Of a DNA stretch of 64,000 nucleotides, positions 41,332-50,964 are shown piece after piece; positions within the stretch are counted from its first letter, which is position 1; each line of letters opens with the position of its first letter. The position numbers and the translations under genes were made by a program. The stretch is from Clostridia bacterium (GTDB lineage Bacteria; Bacillota; Clostridia; Oscillospirales; Oscillospiraceae): NCBI GenBank assembly GCA_009929315.1, contig SAAS01000002.1, positions 1 to 64,000 on the forward strand, given 5' to 3'. The notes under the pieces were generated by a model. It was given only the letters and a program-made list of their open reading frames with translations, was not told the DNA's origin and did no database searches.

Positions 41332-41571
41332 TTAAAGCACCTCTGCCTTTTTCAGCAAAGCTCTAACGGTTTCTGTGGGCTGAGCTCCGTTAGCAATCCA
41401 ATACTTAGCACGTTCTCCGTCAACCTTAATTCCCGAAGGATTAGTAAGGGGCTCATAGGTGCCGATTTCCTCGATAAACTTTCCGTCACGGGGAGAATGA
41501 GAATCTGCAACTATGATTCTGTAATAGGGGTTCTTATGAGCACCCATTCTGCGAAGTCTGATTTTGACCAT
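41332..41571 (-). CDS. rpsP: 30S ribosomal protein S16
   Basis: 79 residues. The start [19 protein letters not shown] and [16 protein letters not shown] are diagnostic. A GGAGGTG ribosome site precedes it. It lies between ffh and khpA as usual. Confidence 0.98.
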   Translation of the reverse strand: MVKIRLRRMGAHKNPYYRIIVADSHSPRDGKFIEEIGTYEPLTNPSGIKVDGERAKYWIANGAQPTETVRALLKKAEVL

Positions 41572-41631
41572 TTATATTCACCTCCAAATTCTTTATCTTT
41601 ATGTGCAAACGCCAAAGGCGGTGCAAACTAA

Positions 41632-42978
41632 TTAAAACTTAAACGGCATTCCTTTGCCCATTCCCATGCCCATGTGTTTGGACTTTTTCCCGCCCGTCAT
41701 CTGCTTTGTCATGGTTTTCATCATTTCAAACTGCTTAATCAGACGGTTAATTTCCACAACGCTGGTTCCGCTTCCCGCGGCGATTCGCTTTTTCCTGCTG
41801 CCGTTCAGTATAGCCGGATTTTCGCGCTCATAGGCAGTCATCGACTTGATTATCGCTTCCGTTCGTGAAAATGCCTTTTCATCGATAGTCGCGCCCTTGA
41901 GAGCTTTTGAGTCCATGCCGGGAATCATCGCGGCGATGTCCTTGATATTGCCCATGGATTTAAGCTGCTCAAGCTGGTCAAGATAATCTGTGAACGTAAA
42001 CTGATTTTTGCGCAAGCGCTCGGCCATTTTGATGGCCTTCTGCTCATCAAAGTTCTGCTCCGCTTTTTCAATAAGCGTGAGCACATCCCCCATGCCGAGT
42101 ATTCGGGACGCCATTCTGTCCGGATGGAAGGGCTCGATGTTGTCGAGCTTTTCGCCGATGCCGACAAATTTAATCGGCTTGCCTGTGACTGCGCGAACCG
42201 AAAGTGCCGCACCTCCTCTGGCGTCGCCGTCGAGCTTTGTGAGCATAACGCCGGTGATTCCCAGCGCTTCGTCGAAGGCCGACGCCGCGTTAACGGCATC
42301 CTGACCTGTCATCGCGTCAACTACCAGCATTATCTCTGTTGGCTTTGTCGCCGCCTTGATGTTTTTAAGTTCAAGCATCAGCGCCTCGTCGATGTGCAAA
42401 CGGCCTGCCGTGTCGAGAAAAACAAGGTCGTTGCCGTGGCGCTTTGCATGCTCAATGGCAGCCTTGGCGATGTCAACGGGATTTGCCTGCCCCATCTGGA
42501 AAACGGGAATGTCGAGCTGCGCGCCGACGGTTTCCAGCTGCTTTATTGCCGCGGGACGGTAAACATCGCAAGCAACGAGCAGCGGACGCTTGCCGCTTTT
42601 TTTCATAAGTCCCGCGAGCTTCGCGCCGTTAGTGGTTTTACCCGCGCCCTGAAGACCGACGAGCATTACAACGCTCGGCGACTGAGAGGAAATACTGAGC
42701 CTTACATTTTCGCTGCCCATAAGGCTTGTCAGCTCTTCGTTTACGATTTTTATGACCATTTGCGCGGGAGTAAGGCTTTGCAGAACATCCTGCCCCTCGG
42801 CACGGTCGCTGACCTTTTTTACGAAGTCCTTGACCACCTTGTAGCTGACGTCTGCCTCTAAAAGAGCAAGCCGCACCTCGCGCATGGCTTCCTTTATGTC
42901 CGCTTCGGTGAGGCGGCCTTTGCCCCGAAGCTTTTTAAACGCCGCCGATAATTTTTCGGAAAGGCTTTCAAATGCCAT
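41632..42978 (-). CDS. ffh: Signal recognition particle protein
   Basis: 448 residues: N, G and Met-rich M domains. It binds signal peptides and the SRP RNA (2222-2519) and delivers ribosomes to FtsY. The GTPase P-loop is VGLQGAGKTT (106-115), DTAGRLHID and TKLDGDARGG follow; the C-terminal M domain ends in a Gly/Met-rich tail (MGMGMGKGMPF). It is preceded by ylxM with a 25-bp gap. Confidence 0.98.
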   Translation of the reverse strand: MAFESLSEKLSAAFKKLRGKGRLTEADIKEAMREVRLALLEADVSYKVVKDFVKKVSDRAEGQDVLQSLTPAQMVIKIVNEELTSLMGSENVRLSISSQSPSVVMLVGLQGAGKTTNGAKLAGLMKKSGKRPLLVACDVYRPAAIKQLETVGAQLDIPVFQMGQANPVDIAKAAIEHAKRHGNDLVFLDTAGRLHIDEALMLELKNIKAATKPTEIMLVVDAMTGQDAVNAASAFDEALGITGVMLTKLDGDARGGAALSVRAVTGKPIKFVGIGEKLDNIEPFHPDRMASRILGMGDVLTLIEKAEQNFDEQKAIKMAERLRKNQFTFTDYLDQLEQLKSMGNIKDIAAMIPGMDSKALKGATIDEKAFSRTEAIIKSMTAYERENPAILNGSRKKRIAAGSGTSVVEINRLIKQFEMMKTMTKQMTGGKKSKHMGMGMGKGMPFKF

Positions 42979-43003
42979 AAATGCTCCTCATTTGATAACT
43001 GCG

Positions 43004-43354
43004 TTAGTTCCTAATACTGCCAAGCTCCGTGAGCAGCGCCTCGGCAAGCCCGCGCGCTTTACCCTCCGATAATTGAATGAGCTCATAAAGCTCTGTTTCC
43101 ATTTTATCCAGAACAAGCCTCTGCTCGGAAAAGCGCCTTATAAGTCCTGTTTTTTCCTCGGTTTCCATAAGCGTTGCTTCCGCGCGGACGATGAGGTCGC
43201 GTACTCCCTGACGGGAAATCTGCATAATTTCAGCGATTTCCGCAAGCGATAAATCCTCATTGTAGTGCATGCTGAAGCAGCTTCGCTGACGCGGCGTCAG
43301 CAGTTCGCCGTAAAAGTCCAGAAGCATGGTCATCATAAGAGTTTTATCGCCCAT
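43004..43354 (-). CDS. ylxM: YlxM/p13-family sigma-like regulator
   Basis: 116 residues with a region-4-like helix-turn-helix: LSLAEIAEIMQISRQGVRDLI, after a start rich in LTPRQRSCFSMHYNEDLS. It is always next to ffh in Firmicutes; in streptococci it modulates SRP function. It is the first gene of the operon, with a promoter at 43409-43437. Confidence 0.93.
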   Translation of the reverse strand: MGDKTLMMTMLLDFYGELLTPRQRSCFSMHYNEDLSLAEIAEIMQISRQGVRDLIVRAEATLMETEEKTGLIRRFSEQRLVLDKMETELYELIQLSEGKARGLAEALLTELGSIRN

Positions 43355-43408
43355 TTTCAGACCGCCTCCCGTAAAAGTTCATAGCGAAGCACGAACATTG
43401 CACGGCAT

Positions 43409-43437
43409 ATATTACACCGTTTGAAAAGCGTTGTCAA
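43409..43437 (-). promoter_or_regulatory. Promoter of the ylxM-ffh operon
   Basis: On the minus strand, TTGACA (43437-43432), a 17-bp spacer and TAATAT (43414-43409). It lies in the 238-bp gap divergent from the glucan synthase-like gene; nothing else is recognised in that gap. Confidence 0.8.
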
Positions 43438-43592
43438 GTATTATTACTTTACACCCGAGGAATATTTTATCCGAATACGTGGAAAACTTTTGCGTACGGC
43501 GCGAAAAGTAAAGAAAACCATCTTATTGCTTGTTCACGCTCTGTGATTTGCTCTTGACAATCAGCTTTAAAGCTCGAAATGAGGACGAAACA

Positions 43593-46500
43593 ATGACTTA
43601 TGACGGCATAATGCCACAAATAGGTGACGAAGGTCTTCCTGCCTACGGGGAGAATATTGCTCGCACTCTCAATATACGCGGCTTTGTTCGCGGGGCCTCC
43701 GTTGCAAAAACACTCCTTAGAAACCTTCAACTTCTCCATGAGCGCCACAGATCTCTTGAGTCAAAATACTCAGGCGGAGAGCTTATACCTCCATACATTG
43801 AATGGCTTTTGGATAACTTTTATCTTGCCCATCGGGAGGGTCTTTCATCGTTACAGGAGCTTCGAAGCTGCGGAAGAATACCTGCCGCAAAGGGTACAGC
43901 CGCGCTTTTTTCACTTTGTCAGGCACTCATCCGTTCAGGCGACGGCAAAGTAACGCCTGAGCGAAGCCTGCTCTTTTTGCAGGGTTGCCAGCAGGTTTAT
44001 ATACTCAGTCGCAGAGAGCTGCTGCGTTTCGTGGCGGTTTTGAAGGCCGCCGCGATTTCCGAGCTCGCCGAGCTTTACGCTTCGGGTATCGACGGGGATT
44101 TTGCCGCCAAGGCCGCGGAAAAGCTCTTTTCAACTCTGCGCGTTCTCTCGACCATCGATTTTTCGGAAATTCTTGAAAGTGTCGACAAAACAGAGCAGGT
44201 TTTAAAACTTGATCCCTCCGAAATTTACCCCAAAATGTCCGAGAAAACCCGCAGCCACTACAAAAAACGTGTGGAAAAGCTCGCTCGCGCCTACCATGTG
44301 AGCGAATATCGAATTGCCGAGCACGTGCTTGAACTTGCGCGCAATGCGGACGGGGACGCCCGTCACGTCGGTTACTGGCTCTTCACCCGTCCGATGGAGG
44401 AGGAAAAACCTTCACGTTCAGGCGAAATCTATATCTCTGTAAATGTTCTCATTACTCTTACACTTTCGCTCGCCGCGGGCTTTTATGAAAGCAGCGCTAT
44501 CGTTGGGCTTTTGCTCCTGCTGCCCGTTTCCGAACTCGTAAAAAGTGTAATTGATTATCTCTTGCTCCGTTTTACCCCACCTGCACATGTTCCGCGCATG
44601 GAGCTCGAAGAGGGTGTGCCCCCAAACGGACGCACAGTGTGCGTAATCGCAGCTTTACTGACAAATGAAAACAGCGGCACCTCCCTTGTGCGGAAACTGG
44701 AGGAATTTCGCCTTGCCAACCGGAGCTGCGGCGAACACCTTGTTTTCGGGATTCTGGGCGACCTGCCGGATTCTGACAGTAAAGACACGCCCGAGGACGA
44801 GAAAATTATTTTCGGTGCGAAGAACGCCGTTGACGGGCTTAACGCAAAATACGGCGGCGGCTTTTTCTTTTTTGTAAGGGAGAGAAGCTACAACAAAGCG
44901 GATAATCGGTACACGGCCTGGGAACGAAAGCGCGGAGCGGTAACGGAGCTTGCAGGGTTAGTCAGCGACGGGGACTCGTCCCTGCGTGTGCTTTCCGGTA
45001 ACCTTCTCTCGCTTCGAGGTATCCGCTATATTCTGACCTTAGATGAGGATACCCGCCTTACTCCCGGCACGGCAAAGGAGCTTATCGGCGCAATGCTCCA
45101 CCCTCTTAACACCCCTATTATTGACAGCGGAACGAGTAAAGTAGTTTCCGGACACGCTGTTATTCATCCGCGTATATCGGTGGAGCTTTCCTCGTGCAAC
45201 AGAAGCCGTTTCGCAAAAATCTTCGCCGGGCACGGCGGAACGGATCCTTACGGCAGCGACAGCTCCGAGCTTTATATGGACGTTTTTGAAAACGGCGGCT
45301 TCGCCGGAAAGGGAATTATCGACGCCGAGGCTTTCACGCGGTGCATGAAAAACCGTATTCCCGATAACCTTGTTCTGTCGCACGACGCTCTTGAGGGCGC
45401 CTTTCTACGCGGCGGCTTCATGGGCGACGCGGAGCTGACGGACAAGTTTCCCTCCGACATCCTCTCGTATTATCGCAGGCTTCACCGCTGGACACGCGGA
45501 GATTGGCAAAATTTGCCTTGGCTCTTTCGCAGAGGAAAAAACCTTTCGGACGTGGACCGCTTTCGTCTTTTCGACAGCATACGCCGAAGCCTCGTCGCCC
45601 CGCTGACCTTTCTTACCTTCGCCGCCGCCTTTTTTTCACCGACAAGAGGGCTTAATTTTGCAGCGATTACCGCCCTTGTCGCCTTTGCGCTCCATCTTGC
45701 ATTCACCGCTGTTTCAAATCTTTTTCGGGATGAGCGCGAGGTGCGCCTGCGCTGCCATAGTGCGGTTTACCGCGGCGTGGGCGGCTCATTTTTACAGACA
45801 GGTGCGAAGCTCGCCCTCTTGCCTTATGAGGCTTATATCTGTGCAAGTGCCTCCTTCACAGCGCTTTGGCGCATGCTTGTCAGCCACTCGCACTTATTAA
45901 AATGGACTCCCGCCTCGGTGCTCGAGGGCAAGGCAAAGGGCGCGCGCAAATATATCCGAAATATGTGGTTTGCTCCCTTCGCGGCGCTGCTTATCGTTTT
46001 GTTTTCTCCCTCCGTAATCGGAATAACAAGCGGTATTATCTGGTTTTTCTCGCCGCTTCTCGCCTTCTCTCTCTCAAAAATTACCGTGCGTCAGCTCAAG
46101 TGCAGCGCCGAAGAACGGAGCTATCTTCTTGCCTGCGCAAAAAGAATATGGTCGTTTTTTGAGGATTTTTGTACTACCGAGGACAATTTTCTGCCTCCCG
46201 ACAACTTTCAGGAGCGCCCGCCTGTCGGTATTGCTCACAGGAGCTCCCCAACCAATATCGGGCTTTGCCTTATAAGTTGTCTTGCCGCCATTGACCTGAA
46301 TGTAGCCAGACCCGAAGCGGCTTTGGGGATTATTCAGAATATCCTTACAACACTTCGGCGTATGGTCAAGTGGAACGGACATCTGTATAACTGGTACGAC
46401 ACAAGAACTCTCAAACCTCTCCATCCGGCCTACGTATCAACGGTTGACAGCGGGAATCTGGCCGCCTGCCTTGTCATCCTGCGCGAAGCTCTTCTGGAAT

Positions 46501-49500
46501 ACGGCGAAGCCGACCTTGCCAAAGAATGTGACGAGCTTCTGTCCCCCATGTCCTTCACGCCGCTATACGACAAAGCGCACCACCTTTTCTCGATAGGTCT
46601 TGACACGGACAGAGCGAATATAACAAGCAGTTTCTACGATTTAATGGCGAGTGAAGCCCGTACCGCGGGCTTCATGGCAATCGCCGAAGGGGATGTTCCG
46701 CGCCGCCACTGGCGCAGTCTTTCCAGAGCTCAGGTCGAAAAGGACGGCTACCGCGGCATGGTTTCCTGGACGGGCAGTATGTTTGAATATCTTATGCCCC
46801 GCCTCTTTTTTGAAAGCGCGGAGGGCTCTCTTTTGTACGAAAGCATGCGCTTTGCCGTCGGCGTTCAAAAAAAACGCGGTAAAAGCAAGGGTCTTCCGTG
46901 GGGAATTTCCGAAAGCGCCTTTTACGCGCTTGATCCTTCACTTAACTACCGCTACAAGGCTCACGGCTGCGGCGCGCTCGCGCTTAAGCGAAACATGAAC
47001 AAAGAGTTTGTGGTTTCGCCTTACAGCAGCTTTCTCGCACTGTGCTGCGGTGTGAAAGACGTGGTTAAAAACCTGCGCAGCTTGGAACGCCTTGAGGCAG
47101 CGGGAAAATACGGCTTTTGGGAGGCAATCGATTTCTCCGAGGGCAGAGCGGCAGGGAAAAACGGAGAGGTAGTTTACTGCGTCATGGCTCATCATCTCGG
47201 AATGAGTCTTGTCGCCATCGCCAACGCTCTTTGCGAAAACATCATGCCTCACAGACTTATGCGTGACCCGTCCATGTCCGCCCATGCCTGTCTGCTTGAC
47301 GAAAAGCTTCCTCTGGGCGGCGTCCTCCTGCGCCGAAGGGAGAATAAACTGCCCGATAAACCGCCGAGAGCGAGCAGCATCTATTGGGAAAAACGCGGAA
47401 GCTTTGTTGATTTTGAATCGCCCGTCTGCTGCGTGCTTTCAAACGGCTCTTATAGTGTTATGTTAACTGATAGCGGCGTCTCAAAAGCCCGCTGCGGTGA
47501 CTTTACCCCTTATTTCACCGCAGATGAGCACTCCGCTTTCACTCACGGGCTGGAGTATTTCATAGGAATCGGCAGCGAGTTTATTCCACTCTTGCCCTCC
47601 TCTTCGATGAGCAAAAACGCGAAAACCAATTGGGAGTTCAGCTTTTCGGGCGCAAAAATCGACACAACGCAAGGGAACCTCCGTTCACAGCTGCTTTTTT
47701 CCGTTTCCTCAACATCTAACGGTGAAAAGCGTGTGATTGCCGTCAGCAGCTCTGACGGCGAAAGCAGAAACTGCGAGCTCTATGTAATGCTTGAGCCGGT
47801 TATGGCGTCAAATGTTGATTATGTAAACCATCCAGCGTTCTATAAACTTGGGCTCCACGCTAAAATGCTCGGCGGCGCACTGATAATAAAGCGCGTTAAA
47901 AGGCAGAGCGTTTCCGAAAGCTTCGTGTGCCTTGCCGCCTCCTCTCCGATGGAGCTGTCCGCAAGGCGGGCGCTTGTTCCGGGCAGAGGCGGCCTTCGGG
48001 CGGCGCTCAGGCAAAACGTCCCCTCAGCTCTCGGCTGGCTCAACGATCCTTATATCTGCGTGAAAATTCCGCTACGGCTGACGGGCGGAGCAGAAAACGC
48101 CGTAACGCTCGCGCTTGCTGTGGGCGACAGCGAAAATGAGGCCTACGCCTACGCACAGCGTATTCTTGCGGGAGGAAACTCCGATGTCGCGGATTTTCCG
48201 GCTGAACGCGCTTCAAAGCTGAGACTCACCGAAGCACAGACGCAGGGAGCGATGGAGCTTATGAGCACCCTTAATTATCCCGCTCCTCCGCTTCCGGCAA
48301 GCTGCGGGGCGAAAAGCGAGTTTTGGCGCTTCGGAATCTCAGGTAACTATCCGATAAAGGCACAGGCAATTGACTCCGAGGAGGATCTTGAGACTGCGGA
48401 GACGCTTATAAAGCAGCACACTTTTTTAAAGTCCCTCTATATGCCTTACGACCTCGTTTTTCTCACGGACGAGGGGGGCGACTATATTCGCCCAATCGCC
48501 ACAGCTTTGAGCGAGCTTCGCCGCACCGTCGGCTGCGATAATCCGAATATTCATATCATTGACCGCTCGCTGGGCGTTGAGGGCATAGTCGCATTCGCCG
48601 TCAGCGCAAGAAAAAGGAGCCTAAGCCCTGAATCTCGCGACTATATTATGTCTACCGATTATGCATATCCGTCGCAGGATTTTCCGAAATTCGGCTGGAA
48701 CGATGACAATAGCTTCTATTTTTATGTAAACCATTCTCTGCCGCCTCGTACTTGGGGTAATATTCTGACCAACGGGAATTTCGGCTACTTTGCCACGGAC
48801 TGCGGCACGGGGCATCTGTGGTATAAAAACGCCCGCGAGTATCGAATTAACCGCTGGCTTTGCGACAGCATAACAACCCGCGGAACGGAAAGCGTTGAAC
48901 TGGGCGGCGTCAGTCTGTTTGCCTGCGCGGAGGACACGGACTGCAAGGTGATCTTCGGCTTAGGCTTCGCGAAATGGGAAAAGGAAATAGACGGAAGCAA
49001 GCTAAAGATGACCACCTTTGTCCCCACGGATACCGATGCCCGAGTATTGATTATTGAAAGCTCCTCCGACAGTCCTTTAGCCCTTCGCTGGAGCAGCGAC
49101 CTTGTTCTCAGCGGCTGCGATTCCGATTCTTCACGGGTCAGTCTTTCCGAAGCCGAAGGTATTTTTACGGCCGCAAGCCCCGAAAGTCCGTTTCCCGAAG
49201 CGAAGTTCCGAATATGTTCCTCTGCTCAAATCACGGGCTTTACCACGAACCGCAGCCTGTGGCTTCAGGGAAAAACCGATAACTCCTGTTTAAACGGCGG
49301 TTTTATCGGCATAAACTTCGCGGCGGCGGGATCGCTTGTTCTCGTTTGCGGTTGTGACGACGAGGAAAAGCTGCGAGAACTTTGTTCCTGTGAAACTGCC
49401 ATTGACTGTCTGGAAAGGACGGTAAGGCACTGGCAAAACACCGTTTCAGGCGTTAAAATCAAAACCCCCTTGCCCTCGCTCGACCGCCTTATTAACGGCT

Positions 49501-50840
49501 GGGCGCCCTATCAAACGATTGCCTGCCGCCTTATGGGGCGCTGCAGCATTTATCAGAGCGGCGGAGCCACAGGCTTTCGCGATCAACTTCAGGACGCCGT
49601 AAATATTCTGCTTCTGGACACGGCTCCCGCCCGCGCGCAGATATTGGAATGCTGCAAGCACCAGTACGAGCAGGGCGACGTTATGCACTGGTGGCACACG
49701 CTTGCTCAAGAAACCAAGGGCGTGCGCACACATTGCAGCGATGACCTTGTGTGGCTGCCTTGGGCGCTTTGTGAATATTGCGAAAAAACGGGTGACCTGC
49801 CCGTTTGCGATATTTTGGTTCCCTGGCTTTGCTCCCCGCCCCTTGAGCTTGACGAACACGACCGCTATGAAAAAGCTGTCTACGCCGAGAGTATGTCCGC
49901 TGTAATCCTGCACGCGCAAAAAGCTCTCGACCTAATTCTGGAGCGCGGAGTCGGTGCGCACGGACTCAGCAAAATCGGCAGCGGCGACTGGAACGACGGC
50001 ATGGACAGAGTAGGCGTTCGCGGAAAGGGCGAAAGCGTTTGGCTGAGCTGGTTTGTTTCGCACACCGCTCATCGCTTTGCGGCGCTTTTAGCGGCACTCG
50101 GCAGAGCCGAGGAGACGGAAAAATATGAGAGCGCCGCAAAGGAGCTGGGACGCAGCGCGAACAGCGCCTGGGACGGCAAGTGGTATCTTCGCGGCTATTA
50201 TGACAAGGGTACGCCTCTCGGCAGCAAAGGAGCGGCCTTCTGTCAAATTGATTCCATCGCCCAGAGCTTCGCCTCGCTTTGCACACAGGCCGATAAAAAG
50301 CGCGTAAACGAAGCGCTCAGCTCCGCTGTTTTGAGGCTTTTTGACAGGGAAAACCGCATTATCAGGCTATTTGCCCCCCCCTTTGAAGATGCCGATCCGA
50401 GTCCCGGTTATATTGAAAGCTACGGTCCCGGTTTCCGAGAAAACGGCGGCCAGTACACCCACGGCGCGGTTTGGCTTGCCATGGCTTTGCTAAGGGAAAA
50501 CCGCGCGGATGAGGCTTATGAGCTTATCGAGTCTTTGCTGCCGGATAAGCGCGATTTGAAAAATTATGAGGCGGAGCCTTACGTTCTTGCGGCCGATATA
50601 TGCAGCAATCCCGACTGCATCGGAAAAGCGGGCTGGAGCTGGTACACCGGCTCGGCAGGGTGGTTTTTCAGAACAGTCACCGAGGATTTGCTGGGCATAA
50701 AAATGCATGGGGGCGAAATAAGTGTTTCGCCAAAGCTGCCTTCAAGCTGGGAGGGCTGTGAAATTACCCTGCGCGATAAAAACGGTGCTGAACAGGTTTA
50801 CAGCTTCGGAAAAGACTTTTTCCGAACGAAGGAAATCTAA
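43593..50840 (+). CDS. Cyclic beta-1,2-glucan synthase-like giant protein (GT84-GH94)
   Basis: About 2,415 residues. I chose the ATG at 43593 (GAGGAC upstream). The N-terminal cytosolic part is followed by membrane segments (about 290-330) and a GT84-type transferase with LTLDEDTRLTPG near 480 and RRLHRWTRGDWQ near 630, then more membrane segments (about 660-830). A glucoamylase-like/GH189-type domain follows, with NWYDTRTLKPLHPAYVST. Tandem beta-sandwich regions and a C-terminal GH94 phosphorylase-type domain end it, with GATGFRDQLQD, WWHTLAQETKGVRTHCSDDL and SGDWNDGMD near 2130. The order matches NdvB/ChvB proteins (about 2,800). It should polymerise, cyclise or trim beta-1,2-glucans at the membrane. 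Single gene. Confidence 0.9.
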   Translation: MTYDGIMPQIGDEGLPAYGENIARTLNIRGFVRGASVAKTLLRNLQLLHERHRSLESKYSGGELIPPYIEWLLDNFYLAHREGLSSLQELRSCGRIPAAKGTAALFSLCQALIRSGDGKVTPERSLLFLQGCQQVYILSRRELLRFVAVLKAAAISELAELYASGIDGDFAAKAAEKLFSTLRVLSTIDFSEILESVDKTEQVLKLDPSEIYPKMSEKTRSHYKKRVEKLARAYHVSEYRIAEHVLELARNADGDARHVGYWLFTRPMEEEKPSRSGEIYISVNVLITLTLSLAAGFYESSAIVGLLLLLPVSELVKSVIDYLLLRFTPPAHVPRMELEEGVPPNGRTVCVIAALLTNENSGTSLVRKLEEFRLANRSCGEHLVFGILGDLPDSDSKDTPEDEKIIFGAKNAVDGLNAKYGGGFFFFVRERSYNKADNRYTAWERKRGAVTELAGLVSDGDSSLRVLSGNLLSLRGIRYILTLDEDTRLTPGTAKELIGAMLHPLNTPIIDSGTSKVVSGHAVIHPRISVELSSCNRSRFAKIFAGHGGTDPYGSDSSELYMDVFENGGFAGKGIIDAEAFTRCMKNRIPDNLVLSHDALEGAFLRGGFMGDAELTDKFPSDILSYYRRLHRWTRGDWQNLPWLFRRGKNLSDVDRFRLFDSIRRSLVAPLTFLTFAAAFFSPTRGLNFAAITALVAFALHLAFTAVSNLFRDEREVRLRCHSAVYRGVGGSFLQTGAKLALLPYEAYICASASFTALWRMLVSHSHLLKWTPASVLEGKAKGARKYIRNMWFAPFAALLIVLFSPSVIGITSGIIWFFSPLLAFSLSKITVRQLKCSAEERSYLLACAKRIWSFFEDFCTTEDNFLPPDNFQERPPVGIAHRSSPTNIGLCLISCLAAIDLNVARPEAALGIIQNILTTLRRMVKWNGHLYNWYDTRTLKPLHPAYVSTVDSGNLAACLVILREALLEYGEADLAKECDELLSPMSFTPLYDKAHHLFSIGLDTDRANITSSFYDLMASEARTAGFMAIAEGDVPRRHWRSLSRAQVEKDGYRGMVSWTGSMFEYLMPRLFFESAEGSLLYESMRFAVGVQKKRGKSKGLPWGISESAFYALDPSLNYRYKAHGCGALALKRNMNKEFVVSPYSSFLALCCGVKDVVKNLRSLERLEAAGKYGFWEAIDFSEGRAAGKNGEVVYCVMAHHLGMSLVAIANALCENIMPHRLMRDPSMSAHACLLDEKLPLGGVLLRRRENKLPDKPPRASSIYWEKRGSFVDFESPVCCVLSNGSYSVMLTDSGVSKARCGDFTPYFTADEHSAFTHGLEYFIGIGSEFIPLLPSSSMSKNAKTNWEFSFSGAKIDTTQGNLRSQLLFSVSSTSNGEKRVIAVSSSDGESRNCELYVMLEPVMASNVDYVNHPAFYKLGLHAKMLGGALIIKRVKRQSVSESFVCLAASSPMELSARRALVPGRGGLRAALRQNVPSALGWLNDPYICVKIPLRLTGGAENAVTLALAVGDSENEAYAYAQRILAGGNSDVADFPAERASKLRLTEAQTQGAMELMSTLNYPAPPLPASCGAKSEFWRFGISGNYPIKAQAIDSEEDLETAETLIKQHTFLKSLYMPYDLVFLTDEGGDYIRPIATALSELRRTVGCDNPNIHIIDRSLGVEGIVAFAVSARKRSLSPESRDYIMSTDYAYPSQDFPKFGWNDDNSFYFYVNHSLPPRTWGNILTNGNFGYFATDCGTGHLWYKNAREYRINRWLCDSITTRGTESVELGGVSLFACAEDTDCKVIFGLGFAKWEKEIDGSKLKMTTFVPTDTDARVLIIESSSDSPLALRWSSDLVLSGCDSDSSRVSLSEAEGIFTAASPESPFPEAKFRICSSAQITGFTTNRSLWLQGKTDNSCLNGGFIGINFAAAGSLVLVCGCDDEEKLRELCSCETAIDCLERTVRHWQNTVSGVKIKTPLPSLDRLINGWAPYQTIACRLMGRCSIYQSGGATGFRDQLQDAVNILLLDTAPARAQILECCKHQYEQGDVMHWWHTLAQETKGVRTHCSDDLVWLPWALCEYCEKTGDLPVCDILVPWLCSPPLELDEHDRYEKAVYAESMSAVILHAQKALDLILERGVGAHGLSKIGSGDWNDGMDRVGVRGKGESVWLSWFVSHTAHRFAALLAALGRAEETEKYESAAKELGRSANSAWDGKWYLRGYYDKGTPLGSKGAAFCQIDSIAQSFASLCTQADKKRVNEALSSAVLRLFDRENRIIRLFAPPFEDADPSPGYIESYGPGFRENGGQYTHGAVWLAMALLRENRADEAYELIESLLPDKRDLKNYEAEPYVLAADICSNPDCIGKAGWSWYTGSAGWFFRTVTEDLLGIKMHGGEISVSPKLPSSWEGCEITLRDKNGAEQVYSFGKDFFRTKEI

Positions 50841-50964
50841 GGCGAAATCAGGTAAACTAATTTATCCTGAAAAATTCATGAATTTGTCATTTTCAAAACA
50901 GGCAGATTGTGGTATTATGATGATTAAAGTATCGGCAACTTAAATCATGAACGGGGGTCAGTAA

